From contig NZ_OY782759.1 in the NCBI RefSeq assembly GCF_963678195.1, forward strand, positions 124,001 through 188,000: DNA of 64,000 nucleotides. The letters run 5' to 3'. The translations under genes were made by a program, and so were the position numbers. Under the pieces are notes generated by a model. The model worked only from the letters and a program-made list of their open reading frames with translations. It searched no databases and had not been told where the DNA came from. The DNA is from an uncultured Hyphomonas sp. GTDB lineage: Bacteria > Pseudomonadota > Alphaproteobacteria > Caulobacterales > Hyphomonadaceae. Below are positions 55,120 to 63,235 of this stretch, one piece after another (the stretch's first letter is position 1; each line of letters starts with the position of its first letter).

Positions 55120-56052
55120 TCAGACAGGCCGGGCCGCACGCGCCAGTCGCCTTGCCTTGGCCTCACCCATCATGGAGTCGAAAGTGAACACGGCAAGCGC
55201 CAGCCAGATGAACCCGAAGGCAATCGCCAGGGTCAGGCCGAACGGCTCGCGGAAGATGAAGACGGCAATCAGGAATTGAATACTCGGCCCGATATACTGC
55301 ATCATGCCCACGGTGGAGAGTTTCAGCCGCTTGGCTGCCAGCGCAAACAGGATCAGCGGAAATGCCGTGATCGGCCCGGCCGCCATCAGCAACGGGATGT
55401 CCCAGCCGCCCTGCCCCATCAGCCGCCCGCCTGGTTGCTGCGCAAACCAGATCAGCCAGCCAAGCGCGAGCGGCACAAGGACAACGACTTCCATCAGGAA
55501 GCCGGCCCGGCTGTCGACCGCCATCTTTTTCCGGATCACGCCATAGGAGGCGAAACTCATGCACAGGAAGAGTGCGATCCAGGGCACATGACCGTACGCG
55601 ACCGTCACCACCGCCACCCCGATTGCCGCAATCGCTACGGACACCCATTGCGCCGGGCGCAGCGTCTCGGAGAAGAAGACCATGCCGAACAACACGCTGA
55701 CCAGCGGATTGATGAAATAGCCGAGCGAAGCCTCAATCGTCCGGTCGGCGTTCACCGCCCAGATATAGACGCCCCAATTGGCCCCGATCACCAGTCCGGA
55801 CAGGATCAGCCATTTTGCCGTGCGCCAATGAAAGGTGGCCCGGATATCGCGCCAATTGCCCGCCAGCCCGATGAGGAGCAGCGCCGTCGGCACCGACCAG
55901 ATGATCCTGTGCGCCAGCAATTCCTGCGGCAGGACATGCCGCATCGCCCGGATGTACAGCGGCAGGCTGCCCCAGATGAAATAGGCTGTCAGGCCGACAA
56001 GAAATCCGAAACGCTGGCTCGAAGACATGCGCCGCGCTGTATCAACACCCAT
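55120..56052 (-). CDS. rarD: RarD-type EamA transporter
   Basis: 310-residue inner-membrane protein, ten helices, two EamA repeats. GLTAYFIWGSLPLYIRAMRH, HRIIWSVP, GANWGVYIWAVN and ASLGYFINPLVSVLFGMVFF are the RarD signature. Proposed to export small metabolites, unproven. Start ATG 56052 with AAGG upstream; ATG 56028 is possible. Confidence 0.92.
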   Translation of the reverse strand: MGVDTARRMSSSQRFGFLVGLTAYFIWGSLPLYIRAMRHVLPQELLAHRIIWSVPTALLLIGLAGNWRDIRATFHWRTAKWLILSGLVIGANWGVYIWAVNADRTIEASLGYFINPLVSVLFGMVFFSETLRPAQWVSVAIAAIGVAVVTVAYGHVPWIALFLCMSFASYGVIRKKMAVDSRAGFLMEVVVLVPLALGWLIWFAQQPGGRLMGQGGWDIPLLMAAGPITAFPLILFALAAKRLKLSTVGMMQYIGPSIQFLIAVFIFREPFGLTLAIAFGFIWLALAVFTFDSMMGEAKARRLARAARPV

Positions 56053-56154
56053 GCGCCTTGGATAGTCACGAATTCCTGCCCTGTTTGCCTTGTTGCCCGC
56101 TTGGTCTAGATTTCATGGAAACGGCCCCCAAACCCGACGGAGACATCCCGCCTG

Positions 56155-57534
56155 ATGGATGAAGAAACATCCCCCACGCTTCTCAATACGCTGAAGTTCG
56201 AAGACGTGCTGCGGTCCATCCGCGAGGATGTCGTCAACCTGGCTGCCGAGTTCATTTCCTACGCGTCGCTATGGCAGTTCCTGGCCATCATCATTGCCGG
56301 GATTGCCGGTTTCTTCCTGTCGCGTGTGCCGGTCACCCGACTCCGGAAACTGGCTGAAAGCCGCGAGCGGCCGGATATTGTGTTCCACGCCGCGATCTCA
56401 TCGGCGCGGATTGTCTGGCCGGTCGTGACCGCCCTCCTGCTCTGGATCACCACGCCGGCCTTTGAACAGTTCGGCCTGCGCAACGAGATCCTGCGCGTTG
56501 CCGCCAGCCTGCTGAATGCGTGGATCATCGTCCGCCTGATTACATCCAATATACGTGACGGGTTGGTGGCCAATACGCTGGCCCTGCTCGCCTGGCTGAT
56601 CGCCGCGCTCTACATCCTGCGCCTGCTGCAGCCGGTGACCCAGTCGCTCGACTCCACGATCATCGACTTCGGCGGCGTGAAGTTCTCGATCCTGCGCCTG
56701 CTGACAAGTCTTGCTGTGGCCGCCTTCGCCCTCTGGCTCGGCCGGATCGCGGGCGACGCCGCCCAGGCCCAGCTGCGCAGTTCGAAGAAACTGACGCCCT
56801 CCATGGCAGGCCTGCTGGGCCAGGTCCTGAAGATCGCCTTCATCATCATCGCCATCCTGATCGCGCTTCAGGTGGTTGGGGTGAACCTGACGGCACTGAC
56901 CATCCTCTCCGGGACACTGGGTATCGGTATCGGCTTTGGCCTGCAGGCGATCTTTTCGAACTTCGTGTCGGGCGTGATCATCCTGATCGAAAAGTCCGTA
57001 AAAGTGGGGGACTTCATCGAGCTTCAGTCCGGCGTGACCGGCCTCGTGCGCGAAATCAATATCCGCTCCACGCTGGTCACCACAAACGACAATGTCGACA
57101 TCCTTGTGCCGAATGAGGAGTTCATCAAGGCGCAGGTCATCAACTGGACGCTGCGCGAAGCCCGCCGGCGTGCCCATGTACCATTCGGGGTCGCCTACGG
57201 GTCCGACAAGGAACTTGTCCGCAAGGCCGGCCTCGAAGCCGCAGATGAAGTCGAGTGGACGCTGAAAGGCATGCCCGGCCGCCAGCCGCAGGTCTGGCTC
57301 ACCAAGTTCGGGGACTCGGCTCTCGAATTCGAACTCGTCGTCTGGCTCACCGACGCCGCTGTCGCCCGTCCGGCACGCGTGGTGGCAGATTATAATTGGG
57401 CGCTGCATACGGCGCTTGAGAAGTACGAACTCGAAATCCCCTTCCCGCAGCGGGACCTGCACCTCAAAAGCGCAACGGGCCTCAACGTCACCGTCGAGAC
57501 CCGCAAAGCGAAGTTTGATTCGGGAACGGACTAG
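56155..57534 (+). CDS. mechanosensitive ion channel, MscS family
   Basis: 459 residues. An N-terminal amphipathic region and about five helices lead to the pore-lining segment TLGIGIGFGLQAIFSNFVSG and the beta domain (IEKSVKVGDFIEL, VREINIRSTLVTTNDNVDIL, VPNEEFI). Longer than E. coli MscS (286 aa), so of the medium-size multi-TM class. Releases solutes on hypo-osmotic shock. Its stop overlaps the convergent asd stop by four bases (CTAG). Confidence 0.93.
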   Translation: MDEETSPTLLNTLKFEDVLRSIREDVVNLAAEFISYASLWQFLAIIIAGIAGFFLSRVPVTRLRKLAESRERPDIVFHAAISSARIVWPVVTALLLWITTPAFEQFGLRNEILRVAASLLNAWIIVRLITSNIRDGLVANTLALLAWLIAALYILRLLQPVTQSLDSTIIDFGGVKFSILRLLTSLAVAAFALWLGRIAGDAAQAQLRSSKKLTPSMAGLLGQVLKIAFIIIAILIALQVVGVNLTALTILSGTLGIGIGFGLQAIFSNFVSGVIILIEKSVKVGDFIELQSGVTGLVREINIRSTLVTTNDNVDILVPNEEFIKAQVINWTLREARRRAHVPFGVAYGSDKELVRKAGLEAADEVEWTLKGMPGRQPQVWLTKFGDSALEFELVVWLTDAAVARPARVVADYNWALHTALEKYELEIPFPQRDLHLKSATGLNVTVETRKAKFDSGTD

Positions 57535-58574
57535 TCCGTTACGGCGGGCTGCTTCTCCGGCTTGATGACACCGCGGTTCAGGAGCTCCTCAGCGATCTGC
57601 ACGGCGTTGAGCGCCGCGCCTTTGCGGAGGTTGTCGGAAACGCACCAGAACATCAGGCCGTTTTCGACGGTCGGGTCCTTGCGCACGCGGCTGATAAAGG
57701 TTGCCCAGTCACCGACGCACTCTTTCGGCGTGATGTAGAGGTCTTCCTTCGGATCGTCGACCAGCATGATACCGGGGCTTTCGCGCAGCAGGTCCTGCGC
57801 TTCCTTGGCGCTCATCGGTGCGTTCAGCTCCACGCTGACGGCTTCGGAGTGGCCGACAAAAACCGGCACACGCACACAGGTCGCAACAAGTTCGATGCTC
57901 TCGTCGATGATCTTCTTCGTCTCGACGCGCATCTTCCACTCTTCCTTGGTGAAACCGTCATCCATGAAGACGTCGATCTGCGGGATGACGTTGAAAGCGA
58001 TTTCCTTCTGGAAGATCTCGGGCGTCGGCTCGTCGTTCACATAGATGCCGCGGGTCTGGTTCCACAGCTCGTCCATGGCATCCTTGCCGGCGCCGGAGAC
58101 GGACTGGTAGGTCGAGCAGACGACGCGCTTGACGCCAACGGCATCGTGCAGCGGCTTCAGCGCCACCACGAGCTGCGCGGTCGAGCAGTTCGGGTTCGCG
58201 ATGATCATCTTTTTCTCGTAGTCCATCACCGCTTCGCCATTGCATTCGGGCACGACCAGAGGGACGTCCGGGTCCATCCGCCAGGCGGAGGAATTGTCGA
58301 TGGTGATGGCGCCGGCTTTCGCGATCTTCGGGCACCATTGTTTCGCGGTGGAACCGCCAGCCGACATCAGGACGAGATCGACCTTGGAAAAGTCAAAGCT
58401 CTCAATGTCCTGGCATTTCAGCGTGCGGTCGCCGAAGGAGACTTCCTTGCCCAGTGACCGGCGCGATGCCACGGCGTGGACTTCGTCCGCCGGGAACATG
58501 CGTTCGTCCAGAATGGCCAGCAATTCACGCCCGACATTTCCTGTCGCGCCGACAATCGCAATCCGTGTGCCCAT
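57531..58574 (-). CDS. asd: aspartate-semialdehyde dehydrogenase
   Basis: 346-residue NADP enzyme reducing aspartyl phosphate to the semialdehyde, for Lys/DAP, Thr and Met. NADP loop VGATGNVGRELL, active-site Cys130 in NPNCSTAQL, GGSTAKQW phosphate site. Start at MGTRIAIVGATG with GAGGAG upstream; longer frame to 58634 is not credible. Confidence 0.96.
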   Translation of the reverse strand: MGTRIAIVGATGNVGRELLAILDERMFPADEVHAVASRRSLGKEVSFGDRTLKCQDIESFDFSKVDLVLMSAGGSTAKQWCPKIAKAGAITIDNSSAWRMDPDVPLVVPECNGEAVMDYEKKMIIANPNCSTAQLVVALKPLHDAVGVKRVVCSTYQSVSGAGKDAMDELWNQTRGIYVNDEPTPEIFQKEIAFNVIPQIDVFMDDGFTKEEWKMRVETKKIIDESIELVATCVRVPVFVGHSEAVSVELNAPMSAKEAQDLLRESPGIMLVDDPKEDLYITPKECVGDWATFISRVRKDPTVENGLMFWCVSDNLRKGAALNAVQIAEELLNRGVIKPEKQPAVTD

Positions 58575-58708
58575 GGCTCTTTCGCTCCTCGTAATTCGAG
58601 GCGGGCTTATGACGCATTTCCCGTCGATGCGCAAAGCCTGTTGCCATTCCAGCGCCTGTCAGGCAGACCGAAGGGGCTCCCGGAGACACATATGGAGGCC
58701 CCTGCCCC

Positions 58709-59080
58709 ATGCTCGACGACGTAATTGCCCGCTATATTCAAAGCTATAATGCCCGTGACATTGACGGCATGCTCGACTGCGTGACCGAAGATGTCGTGTT
58801 CGAAAACATCTCCAATGCTGGCGGCTCCATGCGCCTCGACGGCAAGGACATGATGCGCCAGGTGGCCGAACTTTCCGGTAATGCCTTCTCCTATCGCCGC
58901 CAGCGGCTGATCAATGTCGTCTCCGGCGCCGGTAAGGCCGCTGCCGAAGTCGAATTCGAAGGCAAGGCCGCGGTCGACCTGCCAAACGGCGTGAAAGCCG
59001 GCGAAACCGTGAAAGTGCGCGGCGCCAGCTTCTTCGAATTCCGCGGCGACCTGCTCTGCCGGATTGCCGATTACAGCTAG
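58709..59080 (+). CDS. NTF2/SnoaL-like small protein
   Basis: 123 residues with a nuclear-transport-factor-2 fold: MLDDVIARYIQSYNARDIDG, the central VTEDVVFENISNAGG and a terminal GASFFEFRGDLLCRIADY. No signal peptide. Such proteins are isomerases, hydratases or ligand carriers; unassigned. GGAGG lies about 10 bases upstream. Overlaps the stop of the convergent amidohydrolase by four bases. Confidence 0.85.
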   Translation: MLDDVIARYIQSYNARDIDGMLDCVTEDVVFENISNAGGSMRLDGKDMMRQVAELSGNAFSYRRQRLINVVSGAGKAAAEVEFEGKAAVDLPNGVKAGETVKVRGASFFEFRGDLLCRIADYS

Positions 59081-60273
59081 GCCGAGCGCTGCAGCTCCGG
59101 CACGCGCAGGTCCGGGGCCAGCCCCTCGCCCATCATGTCGATGAAGTTTCCGGAATAGAACGCCTTCACCGCACTCTCCGGCAGGCCTTCCAGCGTTTCG
59201 TCAAACCGTTTGAGCGGATTGCGGCCGCCTTCGACATGCGGGAAGTCGGAGGAGAACATGGCGATTTCCTCCCCGGCATTCCGGATGATCCAGCCTGCAT
59301 CCTCATGCGGATAGGGCGCCGCGCGGAACTGGCGCCGCACAATCTCTGACGGCTTCGCGGAAAGTTTCTGCAGACGCTCCTCATTGCGCATGAAGGCATG
59401 CGCGGCCGAATCCATGGCCCGCATCCAGCCGGGCACCCAGTTTGCGCCGAGTTCGATGGCACCCCATTTGAGATCCGGGAAGCGGTCGAACACGCCATCG
59501 AAAATCAGCGTCGCCAGCGTCTGCATCGCCGCTTCCGGGATCGGCATGTAGGAGACGGACGTGAAATTGTCGTCGCCGCCGTGGAAATCCGGCACCGGCG
59601 GCAGGCCATTCTCCTTGTAGACCGGGTTCAGTTTCCGCTCACCCCCCACGTGAAGCACGACCGGAATGCCGGCCTCCTGCGCCGCCGCCCAGACCGGGTC
59701 CAGCGCAATATGGCTCGGCGAATGATTCTGCGGGCAAAGGCTCGGCACCATCAGCGCCTTGGCACCCAGCTCAATGGCGAGCTTCGCCGTGGCGAGCGAC
59801 CGGTCAAAGTCTTCCAGCGGTACGTAGGCGACAGCGAGAAGACGGCGGTCGATGCTGCAGAAGTCCGTCATCATCCGGTTATGCGCATCGGCTGCGGCAT
59901 AGCAGAGCTCCATGTCATCCGACTGATCGAGGCCGAAATTACCGAGGCAGTGCGTGGTGAAGACCAGCTGGCTGGCAAAGCCGAGCTTGTCGAGCGTGTG
60001 TGGCCGGTCCTGCCGGATCCAGGCCCCGTGCGCATCGTAGTTCTTCCGCAGGAGGATATTGTCGTCCGCCTCTGCCCGGAAAGCCGCATCCTGCTGCAGG
60101 GCCAGGCGTTCCCCGACATGCTCAGCCTTGGCGCCCGTGCGCAGGTCCTTCACCCGCGGCAACGCCAGGAAGCGGTCCAGCAAGCGTTTCTCGAAATACG
60201 GATCAAGGCAATCGGCCGGCTCCATCAGATGGCTGTCGGCATCGTGGATCAGCCGTCCATCGGCATATGACAT
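59077..60273 (-). CDS. amidohydrolase 2-family metal-dependent hydrolase
   Basis: 398 residues of the amidohydrolase_2 (ACMSD-like) family. DADSHLMEPADCLDPYFEKR opens the barrel, HVGGERKLN holds the histidine, and FSSDFPHVEGGRNPL the late aspartate; the first motif is D-x-D-x-H rather than H-x-H. Decarboxylase or hydrolase of an aromatic or CoA-linked compound is typical. GGGAGG precedes the ATG. Substrate unknown. Confidence 0.85.
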   Translation of the reverse strand: MSYADGRLIHDADSHLMEPADCLDPYFEKRLLDRFLALPRVKDLRTGAKAEHVGERLALQQDAAFRAEADDNILLRKNYDAHGAWIRQDRPHTLDKLGFASQLVFTTHCLGNFGLDQSDDMELCYAAADAHNRMMTDFCSIDRRLLAVAYVPLEDFDRSLATAKLAIELGAKALMVPSLCPQNHSPSHIALDPVWAAAQEAGIPVVLHVGGERKLNPVYKENGLPPVPDFHGGDDNFTSVSYMPIPEAAMQTLATLIFDGVFDRFPDLKWGAIELGANWVPGWMRAMDSAAHAFMRNEERLQKLSAKPSEIVRRQFRAAPYPHEDAGWIIRNAGEEIAMFSSDFPHVEGGRNPLKRFDETLEGLPESAVKAFYSGNFIDMMGEGLAPDLRVPELQRSA

Positions 60274-60350
60274 AGCATTCCTCCCTTATTTTTTGGGGGA
60301 ATGCTCTCATGCAGGATGTAGACGGGCAATCTTGCCCCTGCGTCAGCCTG

Positions 60351-61403
60351 TCAAAGCGCGGCGATGACCGCGTCCGCCATCTCGCGCGTGCTCAGGCTGC
60401 CGCCGAGGTCCTTCGTACGCGCGCCCTGTTCGAGCGCCTTGCCGACGGCCGCGAACAGCATGTCAGCCGCCTTCTCCCGGCCGAGCGACCAGCGCAGCGC
60501 CATTTCGAGCGACAGGATCGCAGCGCAGGGATTGGCAATCCCCTGCCCGGCAATATCCGGCGCCGAACCATGGACCGGCTCGTAAAGGCCGGGCGTACCC
60601 GGCGTGCCAAGCGAGGCCGAAGGCAACATGCCGATCGACCCGGTCAGCATGGCCGCCTCATCCGACAGGATGTCGCCGAAGAGGTTGCCGGCAAGGATCA
60701 CGTCGAACTGTTTCGGTGCGCGCACGAGCTCCATTGCGCAGGCATCGGCATACATGTGCGACAGGTCCACGCCCGCGCCCATTTCAGCATGGGCGAGCGT
60801 CACTTCCTGGCGCCAGAACAGGCCGGATTCCATCACGTTCGATTTCTCGACGGAGCAGACTTTGCCCTGCCGCCCGCGCGCGATTTCGAAGGCCACGTGC
60901 GCAACACGTTCGATTTCCGGATGGGTGTAGACGGCCGTGTCGTAACCGCGGCGGATGCCGCTGGTTTCGTCAATGCCGCGCGGCTGGCCGAAATAGACCC
61001 CGCCCGTCAGCTCCCGGACGATCATCAGATCAAGACCTTCGACGATCTCCCGCTTCAGGCTGGAGGCTTCAACCAGGGCCGGAAAACAGAAAGCCGGACG
61101 CAGGTTTGCGAACACGTCGAGGCCCTTGCGCAGGGCGAGCAGGCCGGCTTCCGGGCGCTTGTCGCGCGCGGCCCCCACCCATTTCGGGCCGCCCACGGCG
61201 CCCAGCAGCACAGCGCTGGCATGGCGTGCGTGCGCCAGCGTGTCTTCCGTCAGCGGGTCGCCATGTGCATCGATGGAGGCACCGCCAACCAGGCCTTCTT
61301 CCAGCTTCAGGTCAGGCGCGATGACTTCCGCCACCCGGCGGACCTCGGCGATGACTTCTGGACCAATCCCGTCACCCGGGAGCAGGAGGAGTGTCTGGTG
61401 CAT
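60351..61403 (-). CDS. leuB: 3-isopropylmalate dehydrogenase
   Basis: 350-residue NAD enzyme of leucine synthesis. [36 protein letters not shown], the DSxxM-type catalytic region ([16 protein letters not shown] context) and [19 protein letters not shown] are intact. In leuD-leuB order on the minus strand, but three small genes lie between them. Confidence 0.96.
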   Translation of the reverse strand: MHQTLLLLPGDGIGPEVIAEVRRVAEVIAPDLKLEEGLVGGASIDAHGDPLTEDTLAHARHASAVLLGAVGGPKWVGAARDKRPEAGLLALRKGLDVFANLRPAFCFPALVEASSLKREIVEGLDLMIVRELTGGVYFGQPRGIDETSGIRRGYDTAVYTHPEIERVAHVAFEIARGRQGKVCSVEKSNVMESGLFWRQEVTLAHAEMGAGVDLSHMYADACAMELVRAPKQFDVILAGNLFGDILSDEAAMLTGSIGMLPSASLGTPGTPGLYEPVHGSAPDIAGQGIANPCAAILSLEMALRWSLGREKAADMLFAAVGKALEQGARTKDLGGSLSTREMADAVIAAL

Positions 61404-61424
61404 GTTCAGGCCTGTAGATTACGC

Positions 61425-61480
61425 AAAACCAATGGGTGCGGCTCTACCCCCACAGGGCGGCGCTGTCACCCATGGTTTTT
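61425..61480 (-). terminator. hairpin between the small lipoprotein gene and leuB
   Basis: Long stem AAAACC-(A)-ATGGGTG / CACCCAT-GGTTTT (61425-61438 with 61467-61479), one bulged base and a 28-base loop. On the minus strand it is followed by a short TTTT-containing tract; on the plus strand by TTTTT. It probably ends the lipoprotein transcript, though it also lies 22 bases before leuB and could be leader structure. Confidence 0.6.
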
Positions 61481-61499
61481 GACGCAGACAGGTGGAAGA

Positions 61500-61784
61500 T
61501 CAGCCGCCGGCATCAGTTGCAGCGCCGGATCCGACGCGCTGGAACTTGTCCGTGGATTCTCTCGCGTTGCCATTGGTGTAAGCGTCATACTGCTCCCACG
61601 CCTCAGCCGTCTTGCATTCCTTTTGGGCGAAACGTGTGCCGGTCACTTTCATGCTACGGCAGACGAGCGGCTCACCATTCGGGCCGACATTGGCTGCAGC
61701 CGTCTGTGTACCGGCAGCAGGAGTCGCACAGGCCGTTGCCAGGGCAGCCACGCCGATGGCGGAGAGACAGAGAATGCGTTTCAT
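61500..61784 (-). CDS. small lipoprotein, member A of a related pair
   Basis: 94 residues: signal peptide and lipobox (LATAC, Cys19), then a short mature part LVCRSMKVTGTRFAQKECKT, ending W-x-Q-Y-D-A-Y-T-N-G-N. The 62.2-kb lipoprotein shares CRS-x-KVTGTRF-x2-K-x-CK and DAYT-x-GN. Similar CRR...TGTR-type small lipoproteins are common in Caulobacterales. AAGGAT lies 7 bases upstream of the start. Function unknown. Confidence 0.75.
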   Translation of the reverse strand: MKRILCLSAIGVAALATACATPAAGTQTAAANVGPNGEPLVCRSMKVTGTRFAQKECKTAEAWEQYDAYTNGNARESTDKFQRVGSGAATDAGG

Positions 61785-61881
61785 GCATAAGATCCTTATT
61801 GTTGGACGATATGCCTAACGGCTGCATGTCTCTGGCGCAATGGCTCCGACATCAAATTTCATACAACCAAAAGAGGAGGCC

Positions 61882-62178
61882 TCAAAGCGCTTCCGGTTCG
61901 GCTTCATAGAGACGTAAAGACCGGTCTGTAATGCCGAGCCCAGCGAATTCTGCCCGCCATGCGGCCATGTGCGGTGTTTCGAAATGCGCCTGAAGCGCCT
62001 CGCGGCTTTCCCAGCGCTCCGTCACCCGCACGAGCCCCGGATCGAGCACATCGATACTGTAAGCATAGTCCAGGCAACCCGCTTCAGCGCGGCTCGCCCG
62101 GATCATGGCTTCCATGGCCGGACGAGCGGCATCAATGCTCTCCGCCGGCAGGCGGACAGTGCCTTCGATCACGATCAT
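61882..62178 (-). CDS. antibiotic biosynthesis monooxygenase (ABM)-domain protein
   Basis: 98-residue ferredoxin-like protein of the ABM/YgiN type: IVIEGTVRLPAESIDAARPA, SRAEAGCLDYAYSIDVLDPG, VTERWESREALQAHFETPHM. Likely dimeric and acting on quinones or small metabolites; no cofactor site can be specified. Start placed at MIVIEGTVRL, since earlier codons overlap the next lipoprotein's end. Confidence 0.86.
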   Translation of the reverse strand: MIVIEGTVRLPAESIDAARPAMEAMIRASRAEAGCLDYAYSIDVLDPGLVRVTERWESREALQAHFETPHMAAWRAEFAGLGITDRSLRLYEAEPEAL

Positions 62179-62228
62179 GCGGTCTGTTTCCCTTCCGGAT
62201 GCGACGCTCTCAACATCGCGTCCTGCCG

Positions 62229-62531
62229 CTAGCATTTCCCGAGTTGGCCACTACACCTGTTGCGTTGGATGTTATCCAGCGCGTCCTTGGTGTTGCCCTC
62301 GGTATAGGCATCCCACCATTCCCACACTTTTTCGGATTTGCATTGCTTTATCGGGAAGCGCGTACCGGTCACTTTGATGGACCGGCAGGTAATCACACTC
62401 CCATCTGGCGAGACCCGGCCTTCCAGGCCCGCCCAGGCGTCGTTAGGGTCGATGTCAGCAGTTTGCACATCCGCTGGTGTGGCGGCGCAAGCACCAAGCA
62501 ACAAAACAACAACCGTCAGCAAGCATCTCAT
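62229..62531 (-). CDS. small lipoprotein, member B of a related pair
   Basis: 100 residues with signal peptide and lipobox (LLLGAC, Cys15), then VITCRSIKVTGTRFPIKQCK and EWWDAYTEGNTKDALDNIQR. Clearly related to member A at 61.5 kb over the mature part. Cysteines in CRS, QCK and the terminal RCSGQLGKC may form disulfides. CGGAGGATG precedes the start. Upstream gene is leuD. Confidence 0.75.
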   Translation of the reverse strand: MRCLLTVVVLLLGACAATPADVQTADIDPNDAWAGLEGRVSPDGSVITCRSIKVTGTRFPIKQCKSEKVWEWWDAYTEGNTKDALDNIQRNRCSGQLGKC

Positions 62532-62595
62532 CGTTTCATCCTCCGATTGAGAGGGTGCGGCGGCAGAATTATCTTGTCAAAGTATTTCTCGCGGC

Positions 62596-63225
62596 TCAGT
62601 TCGCGCGTTCCAGCCACGGTGTGGACAGCTTGCGCGTCGCCTCATAGGCATTGATATCGCCTTCGGCCTGCAGGGAGGCCCCGATCTCGTCGAGCCCCTG
62701 AAGCAGATTGGATTTGCGGCCCGGATCGACATCGAAACTATAGACCTCGCCATCCGGCGCGGTCACCGTCTGGGTTTCGAGGTTCACCGTGAAAATGTGG
62801 TTCGATCCGCCAGCCTGTTGCGCAAATTTCTCGCAGACATCCACCGGCAGGCGCACGGGCAGAATGCCGTTCTTGTAGCAATTATTGTGGAAGATGTCGG
62901 CAAAACTCGGCGCGATGATCACCGAAATGCCCTGATCCGCCAGCGCCCACGGCGCATGTTCGCGCGAAGAACCGCAGCCGAAATTCTCGCCGGTGATCAG
63001 GATGTCTGCCTTGCTGAATTCCGGCTTGTTCAGCACGAAGTCCGGATTGGGCGACCCATCGGCCAGTGTTTTCAGTTCATAGAACAGACCTTTGGACAGG
63101 CCGGTCCGTTCGGTCGTCTTCAGGAACTGTTTCGGGATGATCATGTCCGTGTCGACATTCGACATGGGCTTGCCCTTTTCGAGCAGCGGCGCGGCGGTTC
63201 CGGTAATCTCGGTAAACGGTGTCAT
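62596..63225 (-). CDS. leuD: 3-isopropylmalate dehydratase small subunit
   Basis: 209 residues; with LeuC it isomerises isopropylmalate. GENFGCGSSREHAPWAL carries the substrate loop; NVDTDMIIPKQFLKTTERTG and FHNNCYKNGILPV are typical. Start MTPFTEITG; the longer frame overlaps the VOC gene. LeuC is not within the window. Confidence 0.95.
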   Translation of the reverse strand: MTPFTEITGTAAPLLEKGKPMSNVDTDMIIPKQFLKTTERTGLSKGLFYELKTLADGSPNPDFVLNKPEFSKADILITGENFGCGSSREHAPWALADQGISVIIAPSFADIFHNNCYKNGILPVRLPVDVCEKFAQQAGGSNHIFTVNLETQTVTAPDGEVYSFDVDPGRKSNLLQGLDEIGASLQAEGDINAYEATRKLSTPWLERAN

Positions 63226-63235
63226 GGCGGCGTTC

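Noticed and set aside
61404-61499. Leucine attenuator leader for leuB.
   Set aside because: The only short frame contains one Leu codon and there are no alternative pairing stems; the hairpin is more simply a terminator.
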